A DNA stretch of 64,000 bases from Bacillota bacterium (GCA_023412005.1 JAEYOE010000015.1:1-64000), one strand, 5' to 3'; numbered from the stretch's first letter, positions 17,827 to 25,813 are shown. The notes: a model not told the origin generated them from the sequence alone. A program made the numbers and translations.

Positions 17827-17857
17827 GCTACACCTCCTTCAATGTGTATTTGTTTTA

Positions 17858-17886
17858 ACATTACTGCAAAACCGCTGCTGTGTCAA
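17858..17886 (-). promoter_or_regulatory. Promoter of the small membrane protein gene
   Basis: On the minus strand TTGACA (17881-17886), a 17-base spacer and TAATGT (17858-17863), about 32 bases before the ATG. Confidence 0.6.
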
Positions 17887-17947
17887 TGAAGCGCCGCGCA
17901 ATATCAATAGACCATTGAAAAGCCAAGACCCTCGGATATGGTTAGAA

Positions 17948-17962
17948 ACGTGATACTCACGT
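17948..17962. promoter_or_regulatory. Palindrome, possible TetR operator
   Basis: ACGTGA-TAC-TCACGT is a perfect 15-bp inverted repeat in the divergent region between the small membrane protein gene and tetR. Location and form suit a TetR-family dimer site; there is no direct proof. Confidence 0.4.
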
Positions 17963-18052
17963 CAATTTAATGATGATAGGCCGGGCTGTTTATTATTTTT
18001 TATTGTAATTTCTATGTTATCCGGTTTTGTTATATATCCGCCTGAAAAGTCA

Positions 18053-18081
18053 TTGCAAATTATACTTGTATGTATTAATAT
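18053..18081 (+). promoter_or_regulatory. Putative promoter of tetR-like gene
   Basis: TTGCAA (18053-18058), a 17-base spacer and TAATAT (18076-18081), about 65 bases before the GTG start. Confidence 0.5.
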
Positions 18082-18151
18082 TTTATTTGATAATAAATTA
18101 ACAAAGTCTGTTGTGAATAATGTGTATATCTTTAACATAGCGAGGAGCAAC

Positions 18152-18766
18152 GTGAGAAAAGCGGCATCAAAAAGCGCTAACTTAAAAGACGACATCTGCT
18201 CGGTGGCATTAAAGCTGTTCTCTGAAAAAGGCTATGAGGCAACCAATTTGTCAGAGGTTGCTGAAATACTCGGTATAACCCGTACACCGCTGTATTATTA
18301 CTTTACCGACAAAAAAAGCCTTTATGCCGAAGCCATCAAAAAGCATCTCGCAAAAAAGCGGGAGCTCTATACGCAGATGGCCGACAAAGAAAGCGATATC
18401 TTTACGTGGCTGCGTCAGCATATTGAACTTGCCTGCAGTAACACAACAGATACTGTTTTGTTTAACGTTTTAGGCTACGATGAATTTCGATCGCTATCCG
18501 ACCTTAACGATGAGACATGCCGCTATATATATGCATTAAAACGCCGCCGCGTTGCACGCGCCATCGATACGGGTGAACTGCCGCCCGACACAGACATAGA
18601 CCTCTTCCTTTCCAACGTCTATGTCATGAGCTATGGATTGACCTATGTGATCAATCAGTCAATACTCAGTCAGGATTTAAAGAGCAGTCCAAAAAAAATA
18701 GCTGATCTGACCGATCTGTTTGTTCAGGAAATCAAATGCACGCATACCTTAAATAACGCCCGGTAG
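18152..18766 (+). CDS. TetR/AcrR family transcriptional regulator
   Basis: A 204-residue repressor-type protein. The N-terminal DNA-binding domain is clear: ALKLFSEKGYEATNLSEVAEILGITRTPLYYYFTDKKSLY, ending in the family's YYYF...K pattern, at about residues 17-60. The ligand-binding C-terminal domain is not assignable. The start is GTG 18152, set by GAGGAG at 18142-18147; the frame upstream of it is leader. The gene has no obvious co-transcribed partner. The neighbouring small membrane protein is a candidate target. Confidence 0.85.
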   Translation: MRKAASKSANLKDDICSVALKLFSEKGYEATNLSEVAEILGITRTPLYYYFTDKKSLYAEAIKKHLAKKRELYTQMADKESDIFTWLRQHIELACSNTTDTVLFNVLGYDEFRSLSDLNDETCRYIYALKRRRVARAIDTGELPPDTDIDLFLSNVYVMSYGLTYVINQSILSQDLKSSPKKIADLTDLFVQEIKCTHTLNNAR

Positions 18767-18873
18767 TCAAAAAGCACTTCTGACTGCAGGTGCTCTTAAA
18801 GAGGCTATGTCCGTATATCAAAAATCCCCCGGACGTGAACTGAACCCCGAAAAACGGACATTGAGAGAAAAAG

Positions 18874-18904
18874 CCTCCTGTTGTAGGATAACTATAACAG
18901 GAGG
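18874..18904. repeat. Hairpin covering the transposase ribosome-binding site
   Basis: CCTCCTGTT is followed by its exact complement AACAGGAGG after a short loop. The right arm contains the AGGAGG site in front of the transposase start, so the site is hidden when the stem forms. Such hairpins are known to limit transposase translation when an element is read from outside. Confidence 0.5.
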
Positions 18905-18923
18905 TATTTATTTTGAAGAGGAC

Positions 18924-19136
18924 ATGGACAAACGTAGAAAGATTAGCGCCAATGATAATGCAATGGCAGAAAACTTCTTCAGTATACTAAAGACGGAGTG
19001 TATTCGGAGGTACGAACCAAAGACGATCAACGAGGCTAGTCTCTTGATTGAAAATTACATCCACTTCTATAACCATGAGCGTATCCAGCCAAAAACAAAA
19101 TTGACGCCGCTTGAAAAGCGACGCCAGTTGACTTAA
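18924..19136 (+). pseudogene. IS3-family transposase remnant (OrfB C-terminal part)
   Basis: About 70 codons match the end of the DDE integrase domain of IS150-type transposases: ANDNAMAENFFSILKTE, with the final catalytic glutamate, then NYIHFYNHERIQPKTK and LTPLEKR. All of OrfA and most of OrfB, with the first two catalytic acids, are missing. The deletion joins the leader and start region directly to the tail. The open frame extends upstream to 18807, outside the element, without meaning. Confidence 0.8.
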
Positions 19137-19259
19137 TCTTTTGAATCCCTACGACAGGGCTATTTATTCGTGTCTACTTAACGGGGTTCAGTCCAACGTG
19201 ACCGAGGGATTATGATTCATTCGTTCTTTATTGCTGATATCCTTTTCGCGCTTGCCGCA

Positions 19260-19532
19260 TCAGCAATATCTGTCGCGCCGAGGTTTCATTTGCCCGGGCA
19301 GCGATACGATGGCATGATGCACCGCTTTGTGCCGCTTGATGCAGCCACGCGCCACTTCAATGTGTTCGGGGCTCACGAGCAGCGACATGCCGCAAGAAAG
19401 CTCCCCCAGTATCGAGCGCGGCGCGGGCGCAATGCGGTGAGGTATCCCCTCTGCCAGCAATAATTCATGCAGTGCCATGCCGTGGGTATAGTTTTCAAAG
19501 AGTACGTAGTATTGCAAGCCCGGTTCAGTCAT
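19260..19532 (-). CDS. Se/S-carrier-like protein, DUF3343 (copy B)
   Basis: A 90-residue protein of the DUF3343 family, called putative Se/S carrier-like because it travels with selenium genes. The N-terminus YYVLFENYTHGMALHELL and the core RIAPAPRSILGELSCGMSLLV are typical; the cysteine of SCGMSL is the likely carrier residue. It starts inside the end of the double-cubane gene (8-base overlap). The predicted chain ends in Cys, followed by TGA and then codons for Cys-Gly, noted separately. The deleted IS3 element lies about 65 bases downstream. Confidence 0.72.
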   Translation of the reverse strand: MTEPGLQYYVLFENYTHGMALHELLLAEGIPHRIAPAPRSILGELSCGMSLLVSPEHIEVARGCIKRHKAVHHAIVSLPGQMKPRRDRYC

Positions 19533-20799
19533 TGAGCATTTCAATGAACGCCCCGATGCGGGTGCGCAGCTGCTCGGCATCTGTGTCGGTGTAATCCGTT
19601 TCGAGGCTCAGTATGGGTATACCGGCTTCCTTAAGCGCCTTCGACACGGAATACTTCTCGGTATCGTACAAACAGCAGAACTTCAAGCTGCAATCAATCA
19701 CGCCGTCCGCCTTGTACTCCTTCACCATGCGCAGTATATCGTCGATGCGACCGGTATTGGGCGTAAAACACGCGCAGTTATTCTTCATGTACCGTTCGGA
19801 TAGCGCCATGTACTGCTCTTGAAGCGTGGTCTTCGTTTCGTCCACCAAATTCTCAAAATAACGGGTGCCGGTGCACATCTCCTCACAGACCACCGCCGCG
19901 CCGCTGGTTTCGATGATATTGTGCAGCTTCCAATTGGGCACCGCCAGCGGCGTGCCGGTTACGAGTATACGCTTGGTTCCTGCGGGTACCACGCTGACGC
20001 CGTCCTTAATCCGCTGCTCCAGCTCGTCTGCCAGCCGGTTGCACATTTTGGCGCAACGCGCCGGGTTGTCGAAGAAGGCGATCTGTATCATCAGCAGCGC
20101 GTCCCGGCCGGAGATTGGCAGGCATTCTGATTTGCGTGCGTCATAAACACGCTGGATTGCTTTGCGTTTCTCGTTGACGACCCGGATGGCATCGGCCAAC
20201 TTTTCGACTGTGATTTCGTTGCCGGTGAGTTTCTCCACCACCTTTGCAAAGTCCGCAATTTCGTCCTTCCACTTGAGAATATCCTTCTCCCGCTTCATCT
20301 GCGGAACGTCCATAATGTGCATGGGCACGTCGTCGCCTAATATCTCATACGCCTTCTTTTTCCCGTCGCAGGTGGTCTCCCCCACGTACATATCGGCGAT
20401 TCGGAAGAACGGGCAGGTTTTGCCCAGCCGGGCGCCCACCGACGCCTTAATTAACGAACAGGTGCTCTTGGGCAGCACAGCCTCGCCCGCGGGCACCCAG
20501 AACTGCGAGCCGCCGCAAAGGCCGGTCACAATGCCGTTTGCCGCGATGATCACTTCATCCGGCACAAACACGCAGAACGTACCGAACACCTTACGCCCCT
20601 GCTTCTGCGCTTCCACCAGCTCCGCGGGGCGTATGCCGTGCACCTCCGAGATCACCATGTCCCAAAAATCCATGCCCGTGGGCCTGTTCTCCTGCGACAT
20701 AAAAACATCACCCACCGCAGTGGGCAGCACCTGACACAGCAAATCGTGTGTCTCCAGGTCCATGCCAAGGTCCTTCCACATTTGTACGTAATCCGACAT
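19525..20799 (-). CDS. Double-cubane cluster protein / 2-hydroxyacyl-CoA dehydratase family (HgdB/FldC-like)
   Basis: A 424-residue iron-sulfur protein of the 2-hydroxyacyl-CoA dehydratase superfamily. Conserved cysteines include C76, C95, C114, C129 and C144 in ETTCDGKKKAYEIL, plus the C-terminal DCSLKFCCLYD block. The ETTCDGKKK signature and the single-gene form, without a second dehydratase subunit nearby, point to the double-cubane group. Those proteins are reduced by an ATP-driven activase. The matching activase is in the same operon (22889-23656). In the known family, such proteins reduce small molecules at very low potential; the substrate here is unknown. The start follows GAGGAG. Confidence 0.82.
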   Translation of the reverse strand: MSDYVQMWKDLGMDLETHDLLCQVLPTAVGDVFMSQENRPTGMDFWDMVISEVHGIRPAELVEAQKQGRKVFGTFCVFVPDEVIIAANGIVTGLCGGSQFWVPAGEAVLPKSTCSLIKASVGARLGKTCPFFRIADMYVGETTCDGKKKAYEILGDDVPMHIMDVPQMKREKDILKWKDEIADFAKVVEKLTGNEITVEKLADAIRVVNEKRKAIQRVYDARKSECLPISGRDALLMIQIAFFDNPARCAKMCNRLADELEQRIKDGVSVVPAGTKRILVTGTPLAVPNWKLHNIIETSGAAVVCEEMCTGTRYFENLVDETKTTLQEQYMALSERYMKNNCACFTPNTGRIDDILRMVKEYKADGVIDCSLKFCCLYDTEKYSVSKALKEAGIPILSLETDYTDTDAEQLRTRIGAFIEMLND

Positions 20800-20831
20800 T
20801 CAAACTCCTCCTCACATATATTAACGGTCTG

Positions 20832-21068
20832 TCAAACCATCAGCTCAAACCATCCGTCTGTCTCAATACCGGCCTCGTGTGCCGTGTTTTCTACTGCATC
20901 TCGTGCATCCGGCGACGCGCTCCACGCCATGCCGCAGCCTGCGGTGATGTCTCGCGGCACAGGTATAAGCCGCCCGGGCACGTTTCGCTCCGCGCACACC
21001 TTTTCCATCGCCATCGCAGCTGTTGTGGTGTGGAATGTCACAATCAGCCTAAGCTGCTTCGTCCTCAT
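20832..21068 (-). CDS. Se/S-carrier-like protein, DUF3343 (copy A)
   Basis: A 78-residue DUF3343 protein: LIVTFHTTTAAMAMEKVC, then GRLIPVPRDITAGCGMAWSA, the same carrier-type core as copy B (SCGMSL there, GCGMAW here). The ATG overlaps the desulfurase stop (ATGA), so the desulfurase may hand a persulfide or selenide directly to it. Two DUF3343 genes flanking the double-cubane gene suggests separate S and Se carriers or donor and acceptor forms. Confidence 0.78.
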   Translation of the reverse strand: MRTKQLRLIVTFHTTTAAMAMEKVCAERNVPGRLIPVPRDITAGCGMAWSASPDARDAVENTAHEAGIETDGWFELMV

Positions 21069-22201
21069 TTCGCCAGCTCCTTGACGGCGTACACCGCCGC
21101 GTCCACGTCTTCAGCTTCGTTAAACCATCCAAAGCTGAAACGTATCGCACCCTGCGCTGTGGTGCCGAGCGCCTGGTGCATACGCGGGGCACAATGTGCA
21201 CCGGGACGTGTGGCGATGCCATAGGCTTCCGACAGCTCATCGGCCACCGCACCGGAATCATAACCGCGTATGTTCAGCGCGACCACCGGTGCGTGCTGAA
21301 CCGCAGTAAAATCGCCGTATACCGTTACACCGTCAATCTGCGAAACGCCGTCCGCAAAGCGTCGTGTTAAAAAATCCTCTTTGGCTTGTATGGCTTCGAT
21401 TCCCACCGAATTGATAAAATCCACCGCCGCCGACAGCCCCGCGATGCCGTGCCCGTTCAGTGTGCCTGCCTCCAGCAGCGTCGGCAGTTGCTCAGGCTGC
21501 GTTTGGCTGTACGTCTGCACACCGGTGCCGCCCACCGTCCACGGCCTGATGCTCACGCCCTCGCGGATGCACAAGCCGCCCGTACCCTGCGGACCCATCA
21601 TCGCCTTATGCCCGGTAAAGCAAAGGATATCAATATTCATTGCTTCCATGTCAATCGGGGCGCATCCTGCCGTTTGGGACGCATCCACGATAAAAAGCAG
21701 ACCATGCTTCTTTGCAATCCGGCCCACCCATGCCACATCCACCATGTTGCCGGTCAGGTTAGACGCGTGCGTGCAAACAATGGCTTGTGTATGGGGGCGA
21801 ATCAGCTTTTCAAAATCCGCATAATTAATCGCACCGCGCTTATCCGCTGACGCAAAGCTTAATTCAACCTGTTTCTCCGCCTGCAGCCGATACAGCGGCC
21901 TCAAAACGGAGTTGTGCTCTAAATCCGTCGTGATGACATGCCTGCCGGAATTGATTGTGCCGCAGATGGCGATATTCAAGGCTTCCGTCGCATTGCACGT
22001 AAAAACCACATGATCGGCGCGCTGGCAGCCAAACAACGCCGCCAGCTTAACGCGCGCTTGATAAACGGTGCGTGATGCATCAAGGCTGCTGGCATGCGTC
22101 CCGCGTGACGCGTTGCCCAGCGCGTTCATCGCCTGCATAACCGCTTGCGTTACCTGCGGCGGTTTGGGCAGCGTTGTGGCCGCGTTATCAAGATATATCA
22201 C
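21065..22201 (-). CDS. Cysteine desulfurase-family protein of selenium clusters
   Basis: A PLP enzyme of 378 residues in the NifS/SufS superfamily, of the kind repeatedly found beside selD and yedF. It starts IYLDNAATTLPKP. The PLP lysine is in FTGHKAMMGPQGTGGL and the active cysteine in RPGAHCAPRMH. It may act on cysteine or selenocysteine to free S or Se. Start is GTG 22201, whose TG is shared with the yedF stop (GTGA). It differs from the desulfurase at 12969-14117 in its substrate loop. Confidence 0.85.
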   Translation of the reverse strand: MIYLDNAATTLPKPPQVTQAVMQAMNALGNASRGTHASSLDASRTVYQARVKLAALFGCQRADHVVFTCNATEALNIAICGTINSGRHVITTDLEHNSVLRPLYRLQAEKQVELSFASADKRGAINYADFEKLIRPHTQAIVCTHASNLTGNMVDVAWVGRIAKKHGLLFIVDASQTAGCAPIDMEAMNIDILCFTGHKAMMGPQGTGGLCIREGVSIRPWTVGGTGVQTYSQTQPEQLPTLLEAGTLNGHGIAGLSAAVDFINSVGIEAIQAKEDFLTRRFADGVSQIDGVTVYGDFTAVQHAPVVALNIRGYDSGAVADELSEAYGIATRPGAHCAPRMHQALGTTAQGAIRFSFGWFNEAEDVDAAVYAVKELAK

Positions 22202-22812
22202 GGCTTGATCACCTTGGCCGCGCCGTTCAGCTTTTCGACTATGCTGTACATATTAGCGATCTGCCCAACCGCCAGCTTCTCCGTTAAGCCATAAAAATTC
22301 AGACAGGTGCCGCAGGTCATAATTTCCACGCCTTGTGCCTCCATGCTTTTCAGGTCTTCCACGCTGTCGGATCCTTCTATGGGGATACCGGCACCGCCGT
22401 TGTAAAAAAGTATCGTCTTCGGCAGCTCTTCCAGCTGAGACAGCGCGTAGATGAACCCTTTCATCAGCGTCTTCCCCAGCTCATCGTCCCCGCGGCCCAT
22501 AACGGCGGTGTCGATAGCCACCACGGTGTTGCCTCTGATATCCGGGACGCAGGCAGCTTCGGGTTCCGCAGCTTTCGCATCCGGCAGCGCGGAAACCGCC
22601 ATGGTGATCACGAAGTGCTTGTCATCCAGCTTTTCGCTCTTTGCCGCGTGCCCCTTGCCCATGGCCAGCCGCATCACGTTCTGCACGGCAATCTCGTTAT
22701 CCACGTGCACCTCCAGCTCGCCGGCTTGCTTCATTTCGCCCAGCGCCTTTGTTGCTTTAACCACCGGTATCGGGCACTGCTCACCCACCGCATTGACGAT
22801 CACCTTTGCCAT
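22198..22812 (-). CDS. yedF: Selenium metabolism protein YedF (TusA-like plus DsrE-like)
   Basis: A two-domain sulfur/selenium relay protein of 204 residues. The N-terminal TusA-like domain has the motif GEQCPIPVVKATKAL, with the reactive cysteine C13. The C-terminal DsrE-like half carries GAGIPIEGSD and TCGTCLNFYGLTEKLAVG, with a second cysteine pair. This fusion is typical of genomes that use selenium. A strong AGGAGG precedes the ATG. It lies between the activase and the desulfurase. Confidence 0.87.
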   Translation of the reverse strand: MAKVIVNAVGEQCPIPVVKATKALGEMKQAGELEVHVDNEIAVQNVMRLAMGKGHAAKSEKLDDKHFVITMAVSALPDAKAAEPEAACVPDIRGNTVVAIDTAVMGRGDDELGKTLMKGFIYALSQLEELPKTILFYNGGAGIPIEGSDSVEDLKSMEAQGVEIMTCGTCLNFYGLTEKLAVGQIANMYSIVEKLNGAAKVIKP

Positions 22813-22888
22813 TCTTATTTCCTCCTCCGGTTCATTCGTGTATATATCGGGAAGTCATCAACAGATTCCTTTCCATGCTTCTTGTTTC

Positions 22889-23656
22889 TCAGCGTGCTTT
22901 CATGGCGCAAAGCGCCGCACCAATGGCCCCCGCATACCGCCCGTGTTCGTTCGAAATCACTTGTGCTGCCAGCGCGGCAGACAGCGCGCCGATAATATAA
23001 GCGCTGTCGCACAAGCCGCCTGTCAGACAAACGGCACCTGCTCCGCCGAGCAGCCTTTTGGCCTGCGAAGCCACCTTCTGCACAATCGAGTCCACCACCG
23101 CGAATGCGATGTTTTCCTTCTTTTCTCCGCGCCCAATCAGGCTGATGACCTCCGATTCGGCGAAAACCGTGCACATGGAGCTGATGGATGCATCTCGGCC
23201 CTGAGCGGCCAGCTCACACAGTTCCTCCGGATTCACGGCCAGCGTGCTGGCCATCACTTCCAAGAAGCGGCCTGTCCCCGCTGAGCACTTGTCGTTCATG
23301 ATGAAATCCTTCACCACGCCGCCTTCAATGCTGATGATCTTGGTATCCTGACCGCCGATATCAATCACCGTTAAATCGCTGCACGAAAAAATCTCACAAG
23401 CCCCTTTGGCATGGCAGGTGATTTCCGTCACAGCCTTATTGGCATAGGGAACCGCCGCCCGGCCATATCCGGTGGACACACAGGGCGTTTGCACCGCATC
23501 AATTCCGCTATCCTTCAATTTTATACGGATCGCTTCCGCCGTATCCACGCTGCTCCAGCCGGTTGGCTGTACGAATTGCAGCAAAAGCTTGCGGCCTTCA
23601 TCCATCACCGTTGTTTTGGCGCAGGTCGATCCGATATCAATCCCGATGTATTTCAT
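22889..23656 (-). CDS. ATP-dependent activase (HgdC/BadF-BcrA type) for the double-cubane protein
   Basis: A 255-residue ATPase of the acetate/sugar kinase fold. The nucleotide motif GIDIGSTCAKTTV opens the protein; VIDIGGQDTKII is the second phosphate motif. C-terminally, DKCSAGTGRFLE supplies one cluster ligand and CLTGG the ATP-site block. The dimer shares a [4Fe-4S] cluster and uses ATP hydrolysis to fire electrons into the dehydratase-type partner encoded at 19525-20799. ATG 23656 is preferred over the GTG two codons upstream. Confidence 0.87.
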   Translation of the reverse strand: MKYIGIDIGSTCAKTTVMDEGRKLLLQFVQPTGWSSVDTAEAIRIKLKDSGIDAVQTPCVSTGYGRAAVPYANKAVTEITCHAKGACEIFSCSDLTVIDIGGQDTKIISIEGGVVKDFIMNDKCSAGTGRFLEVMASTLAVNPEELCELAAQGRDASISSMCTVFAESEVISLIGRGEKKENIAFAVVDSIVQKVASQAKRLLGGAGAVCLTGGLCDSAYIIGALSAALAAQVISNEHGRYAGAIGAALCAMKAR

Positions 23657-23673
23657 TTTCACCCTCTGTAAAC

Positions 23674-23703
23674 ATTATAAAAACCAATATTAAAATACGC
23701 CAA
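23674..23703 (-). promoter_or_regulatory. Putative promoter of the activase-yedF operon
   Basis: On the minus strand TTGGCG (23698-23703), an 18-base spacer and TATAAT (23674-23679). The LysR box at 23733-23747 lies upstream of the -35, a position suited to activation. Confidence 0.5.
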
Positions 23704-23732
23704 TTCAAATATCAGATAGAACAATAGATTCT

Positions 23733-23747
23733 ATCGGTTATAGCGAT
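23733..23747. promoter_or_regulatory. LysR-type box before the activase operon
   Basis: ATCG-N7-CGAT, a T-N11-A dyad, 77 bases upstream of the activase start. The same format, with matching ATTCTATCGG context, occurs before selD at 25799-25813. Confidence 0.6.
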
Positions 23748-23766
23748 GAAAGCGCGTGTTTTGATG

Positions 23767-24663
23767 TTATAATGTTCTTAAGTGATTCAATATGTATTCG
23801 CGGAAGGCTTTGGCTGTGTTTGTCAGCCTGCGGTCTTTGGGGGTTATCATATAAAGGCAGCGCACTGTGCTCTTTCCGTCCAGCGGAAAACAAAGCACAT
23901 TTTGAGCCATCCTTGCAGCCAATTCGGATACAATCGCGACGCCAAGCCCCTGTGCCACGGCGCGCAGAATGGTGTCGTGGTTGTCCATACGCGCCACAAC
24001 ATGAATGTTCTCTGTGTGTATGCTGTTTTCACACAGGAACTTGTCAACAGCCTGCTGTGTTCCCGATCCCAGCTCACGGAAAATCAGCGGCTCACCAAGC
24101 AGCACATTGCCGCTTGCCCCTGCGCTTTGCTGCATCCGGTATTTCTCGCTATCCGGGGTCAGCAGCACCAGATTGTCTTCGCGGAGCAGTTCGTAAACAA
24201 GTTCTTTGCGGTTCATCACCGCTCCCACAAAGCCAATCTGTGCGTCACCGTCCAGCACCAAATCGTGAACGCTTGCGCTGTCTCCGCCACGCAGCGTAAA
24301 CCGGCACTGCGGCATCTCGTGCGCAAACCCGGCAATCAGTTCCGGCAGCAGATAACTCATCGGAATTGTGGAAGCCGCGAGAACCAGCTCTTGCGACGTC
24401 CGTTCCTCCAGTTCCTTGGAGAGCTGGTTACAGCTTTGGAGGATGGCTTTGGCATGGGCATAAACGCGCCGCCCTTCTTCCGTGAGGATGATCTTGCGCT
24501 TGCCCGAACGCACGATCAGCGGCACGCCGATATCCTTTTCCATAGCGGCCACGTGGCCGCTGATGGTCGATTGCGCCAGATACAATTTGTCTGCCGCAGC
24601 GGTGAAACTGCCGTTCTCGACAACAGCGGCAAAGGCCTCCAGCTGTTTCAGATTGTAGTTCAT
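23767..24663 (-). CDS. LysR-family regulator of the selenium cluster
   Basis: A 298-residue LysR regulator. The N-terminal winged helix reads MNYNLKQLEAFAAVVENGSF, followed by TAAADKLYLAQSTISGHVAAMEKDIG; the effector-binding domain follows. Start 24663 lies behind GGAG, five bases after the selD stop; a longer frame overlapping selD is not used. LysR proteins of this kind are recurrent neighbours of selD/yedF. The two ATCG-N7-CGAT boxes, before selD-lysR and before the activase operon, are its likely targets, which includes autoregulation. Confidence 0.86.
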   Translation of the reverse strand: MNYNLKQLEAFAAVVENGSFTAAADKLYLAQSTISGHVAAMEKDIGVPLIVRSGKRKIILTEEGRRVYAHAKAILQSCNQLSKELEERTSQELVLAASTIPMSYLLPELIAGFAHEMPQCRFTLRGGDSASVHDLVLDGDAQIGFVGAVMNRKELVYELLREDNLVLLTPDSEKYRMQQSAGASGNVLLGEPLIFRELGSGTQQAVDKFLCENSIHTENIHVVARMDNHDTILRAVAQGLGVAIVSELAARMAQNVLCFPLDGKSTVRCLYMITPKDRRLTNTAKAFREYILNHLRTL

Positions 24664-24667
24664 CCCA

Positions 24668-25705
24668 TCACTCCAATATAATTCTCTTTCCGCCGCTGTA
24701 CGCACAAACCCTCCCAATGCGCTGCGCGGATGGAACACATACCTTTAGTTCTTCAAACAACACGTCAGCATCTTCTGGGCTGACGCAAATCACCAGCCCG
24801 CCGGATGTCTGCGGGTCAAACAGCAGATCGGCCTTTTCCAAAGGTATGTCTCCCGTTTCCACACAAGCCTCGGCAAAGCTGCGGTTGCGGTACATACCGG
24901 CGGGAAGCACGCCCATACGGGCAAGCTCAAGCGCCTCAGGGATCATATCAATACCGTTAACATCCACGCGTATCTGAACATCGCTGCCCTGCGCCATTTC
25001 CAGCAGATGCCCCATCAGGCCAAAGCCGGTGACATCCGTGCACGCGTGCACATCATATTTTATCATCATATCCCTTGCCGGCTTGTTCAGCGTTGTCATC
25101 AGCCCGAACGCGAGTTTTTCGGTTTCTTCGCTGACCAGCTGGGCCTTCATTGCGGACGTCAGCACGCCGATGCCGATCGGCTTCGTCAGCAGCAGCACGT
25201 CTCCCGGCCTCGCACCGGCGTTCTTCAGCACCTTATCCGGATGCACAAACCCGGTTACCGCCAGACCGTATTTGGGCTCCTCATCGTAAATACTGTGCCC
25301 GCCGGTGATCAATGCCCCGGCTTCATACACCTTATCATAGCCGCCCCTCAATATTTCATGAACCGTCTCTTTGGGCATGTCTTCCGGCACAGCCATGATG
25401 TTGAGCGCCAGCCTGGGCTCTGCGCCCATCGCATAGACATCGGACAGTGCGTTGGTCGCAGCGATGGCACCAAACGTATACGGATCATCCGCAATCGGCG
25501 GAAAGAAATCAACCGTTTGCACCAGCGCCAAGTCATCGCTAATTTTATAGACGGATGCGTCATCACTTCGTTCAAACCCGACCAATAAATTCGGGTCGTT
25601 ATGAACTTTAATATCCTCCAAAAGCTGCGCCAGCACACCGGCTCCCACTTTTGCCCCGCAGCCGGCGCACTTGGCCAGCTTCGTCAGTTTGATATCTTCT
25701 TTCAA
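24668..25705 (-). CDS. selD: Selenide, water dikinase SelD (selenophosphate synthase)
   Basis: Makes selenophosphate, the activated selenium donor, from selenide and ATP. The active-site segment CAGCGAKVG supplies Cys16 and Lys19, equivalent to E. coli Cys17 and Lys20; the second cysteine of the E. coli motif is alanine here, which is tolerated in the family. ATP-binding blocks follow (QTVDFFPPIADDPYTFG, AATNALSDVYAMG). TTG 25705 is taken as start because GGGAGG sits seven bases upstream; an in-frame ATG at 25756 has no such site. 345 residues. selA, selB and a tRNA-Sec are not in the window. Confidence 0.9.
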   Translation of the reverse strand: MKEDIKLTKLAKCAGCGAKVGAGVLAQLLEDIKVHNDPNLLVGFERSDDASVYKISDDLALVQTVDFFPPIADDPYTFGAIAATNALSDVYAMGAEPRLALNIMAVPEDMPKETVHEILRGGYDKVYEAGALITGGHSIYDEEPKYGLAVTGFVHPDKVLKNAGARPGDVLLLTKPIGIGVLTSAMKAQLVSEETEKLAFGLMTTLNKPARDMMIKYDVHACTDVTGFGLMGHLLEMAQGSDVQIRVDVNGIDMIPEALELARMGVLPAGMYRNRSFAEACVETGDIPLEKADLLFDPQTSGGLVICVSPEDADVLFEELKVCVPSAQRIGRVCAYSGGKRIILE

Positions 25706-25751
25706 TTCAGAACCTCCCTTGGCCGCCAAGACTATTAATCGATTACACATA

Positions 25752-25781
25752 AGCATATCATAAAAATGGAGAAAACGTCAA
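25752..25781 (-). promoter_or_regulatory. Putative promoter of selD-lysR
   Basis: On the minus strand TTGACG (25776-25781), an 18-base spacer and TATGCT (25752-25757). The LysR box lies about 20 bases upstream of the -35. Confidence 0.5.
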
Positions 25782-25798
25782 AATGGCCGATAAATTCT

Positions 25799-25813
25799 AT
25801 CGGTATTTTCGAT
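25799..25813. promoter_or_regulatory. LysR-type box before selD
   Basis: ATCG-N7-CGAT dyad preceded by ATTCT, the same arrangement as at 23733-23747. CCGATA...TATCGG (25787-25803) overlaps it as a second dyad. Confidence 0.6.

Larger units (their letters stand above)
17827..18151. other. Divergent intergenic region upstream of tetR
   Basis: It holds the minus promoter at 17858-17886, the palindrome at 17948-17962 and a plus promoter at 18053-18081. The TetR frame stays open upstream of its GTG, but that part is AT-rich leader and not conserved-looking protein. Confidence 0.55.
18836..19195 (+). mobile_element. Internally deleted IS3-family (IS150-like) element
   Basis: The ends form an inverted repeat: TGAACTGAACCCCG at 18836-18849 against TGGACTGAACCCCG read inward from 19195. 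The element is flanked by a 3-bp direct repeat ACG (18833-18835 and 19196-19198), the target duplication expected of IS3 elements. At 360 bp it is far shorter than a full copy (about 1.2-1.5 kb). Only the C-terminal part of the transposase remains. It cannot transpose on its own but could be moved by a complete copy. Confidence 0.82.
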
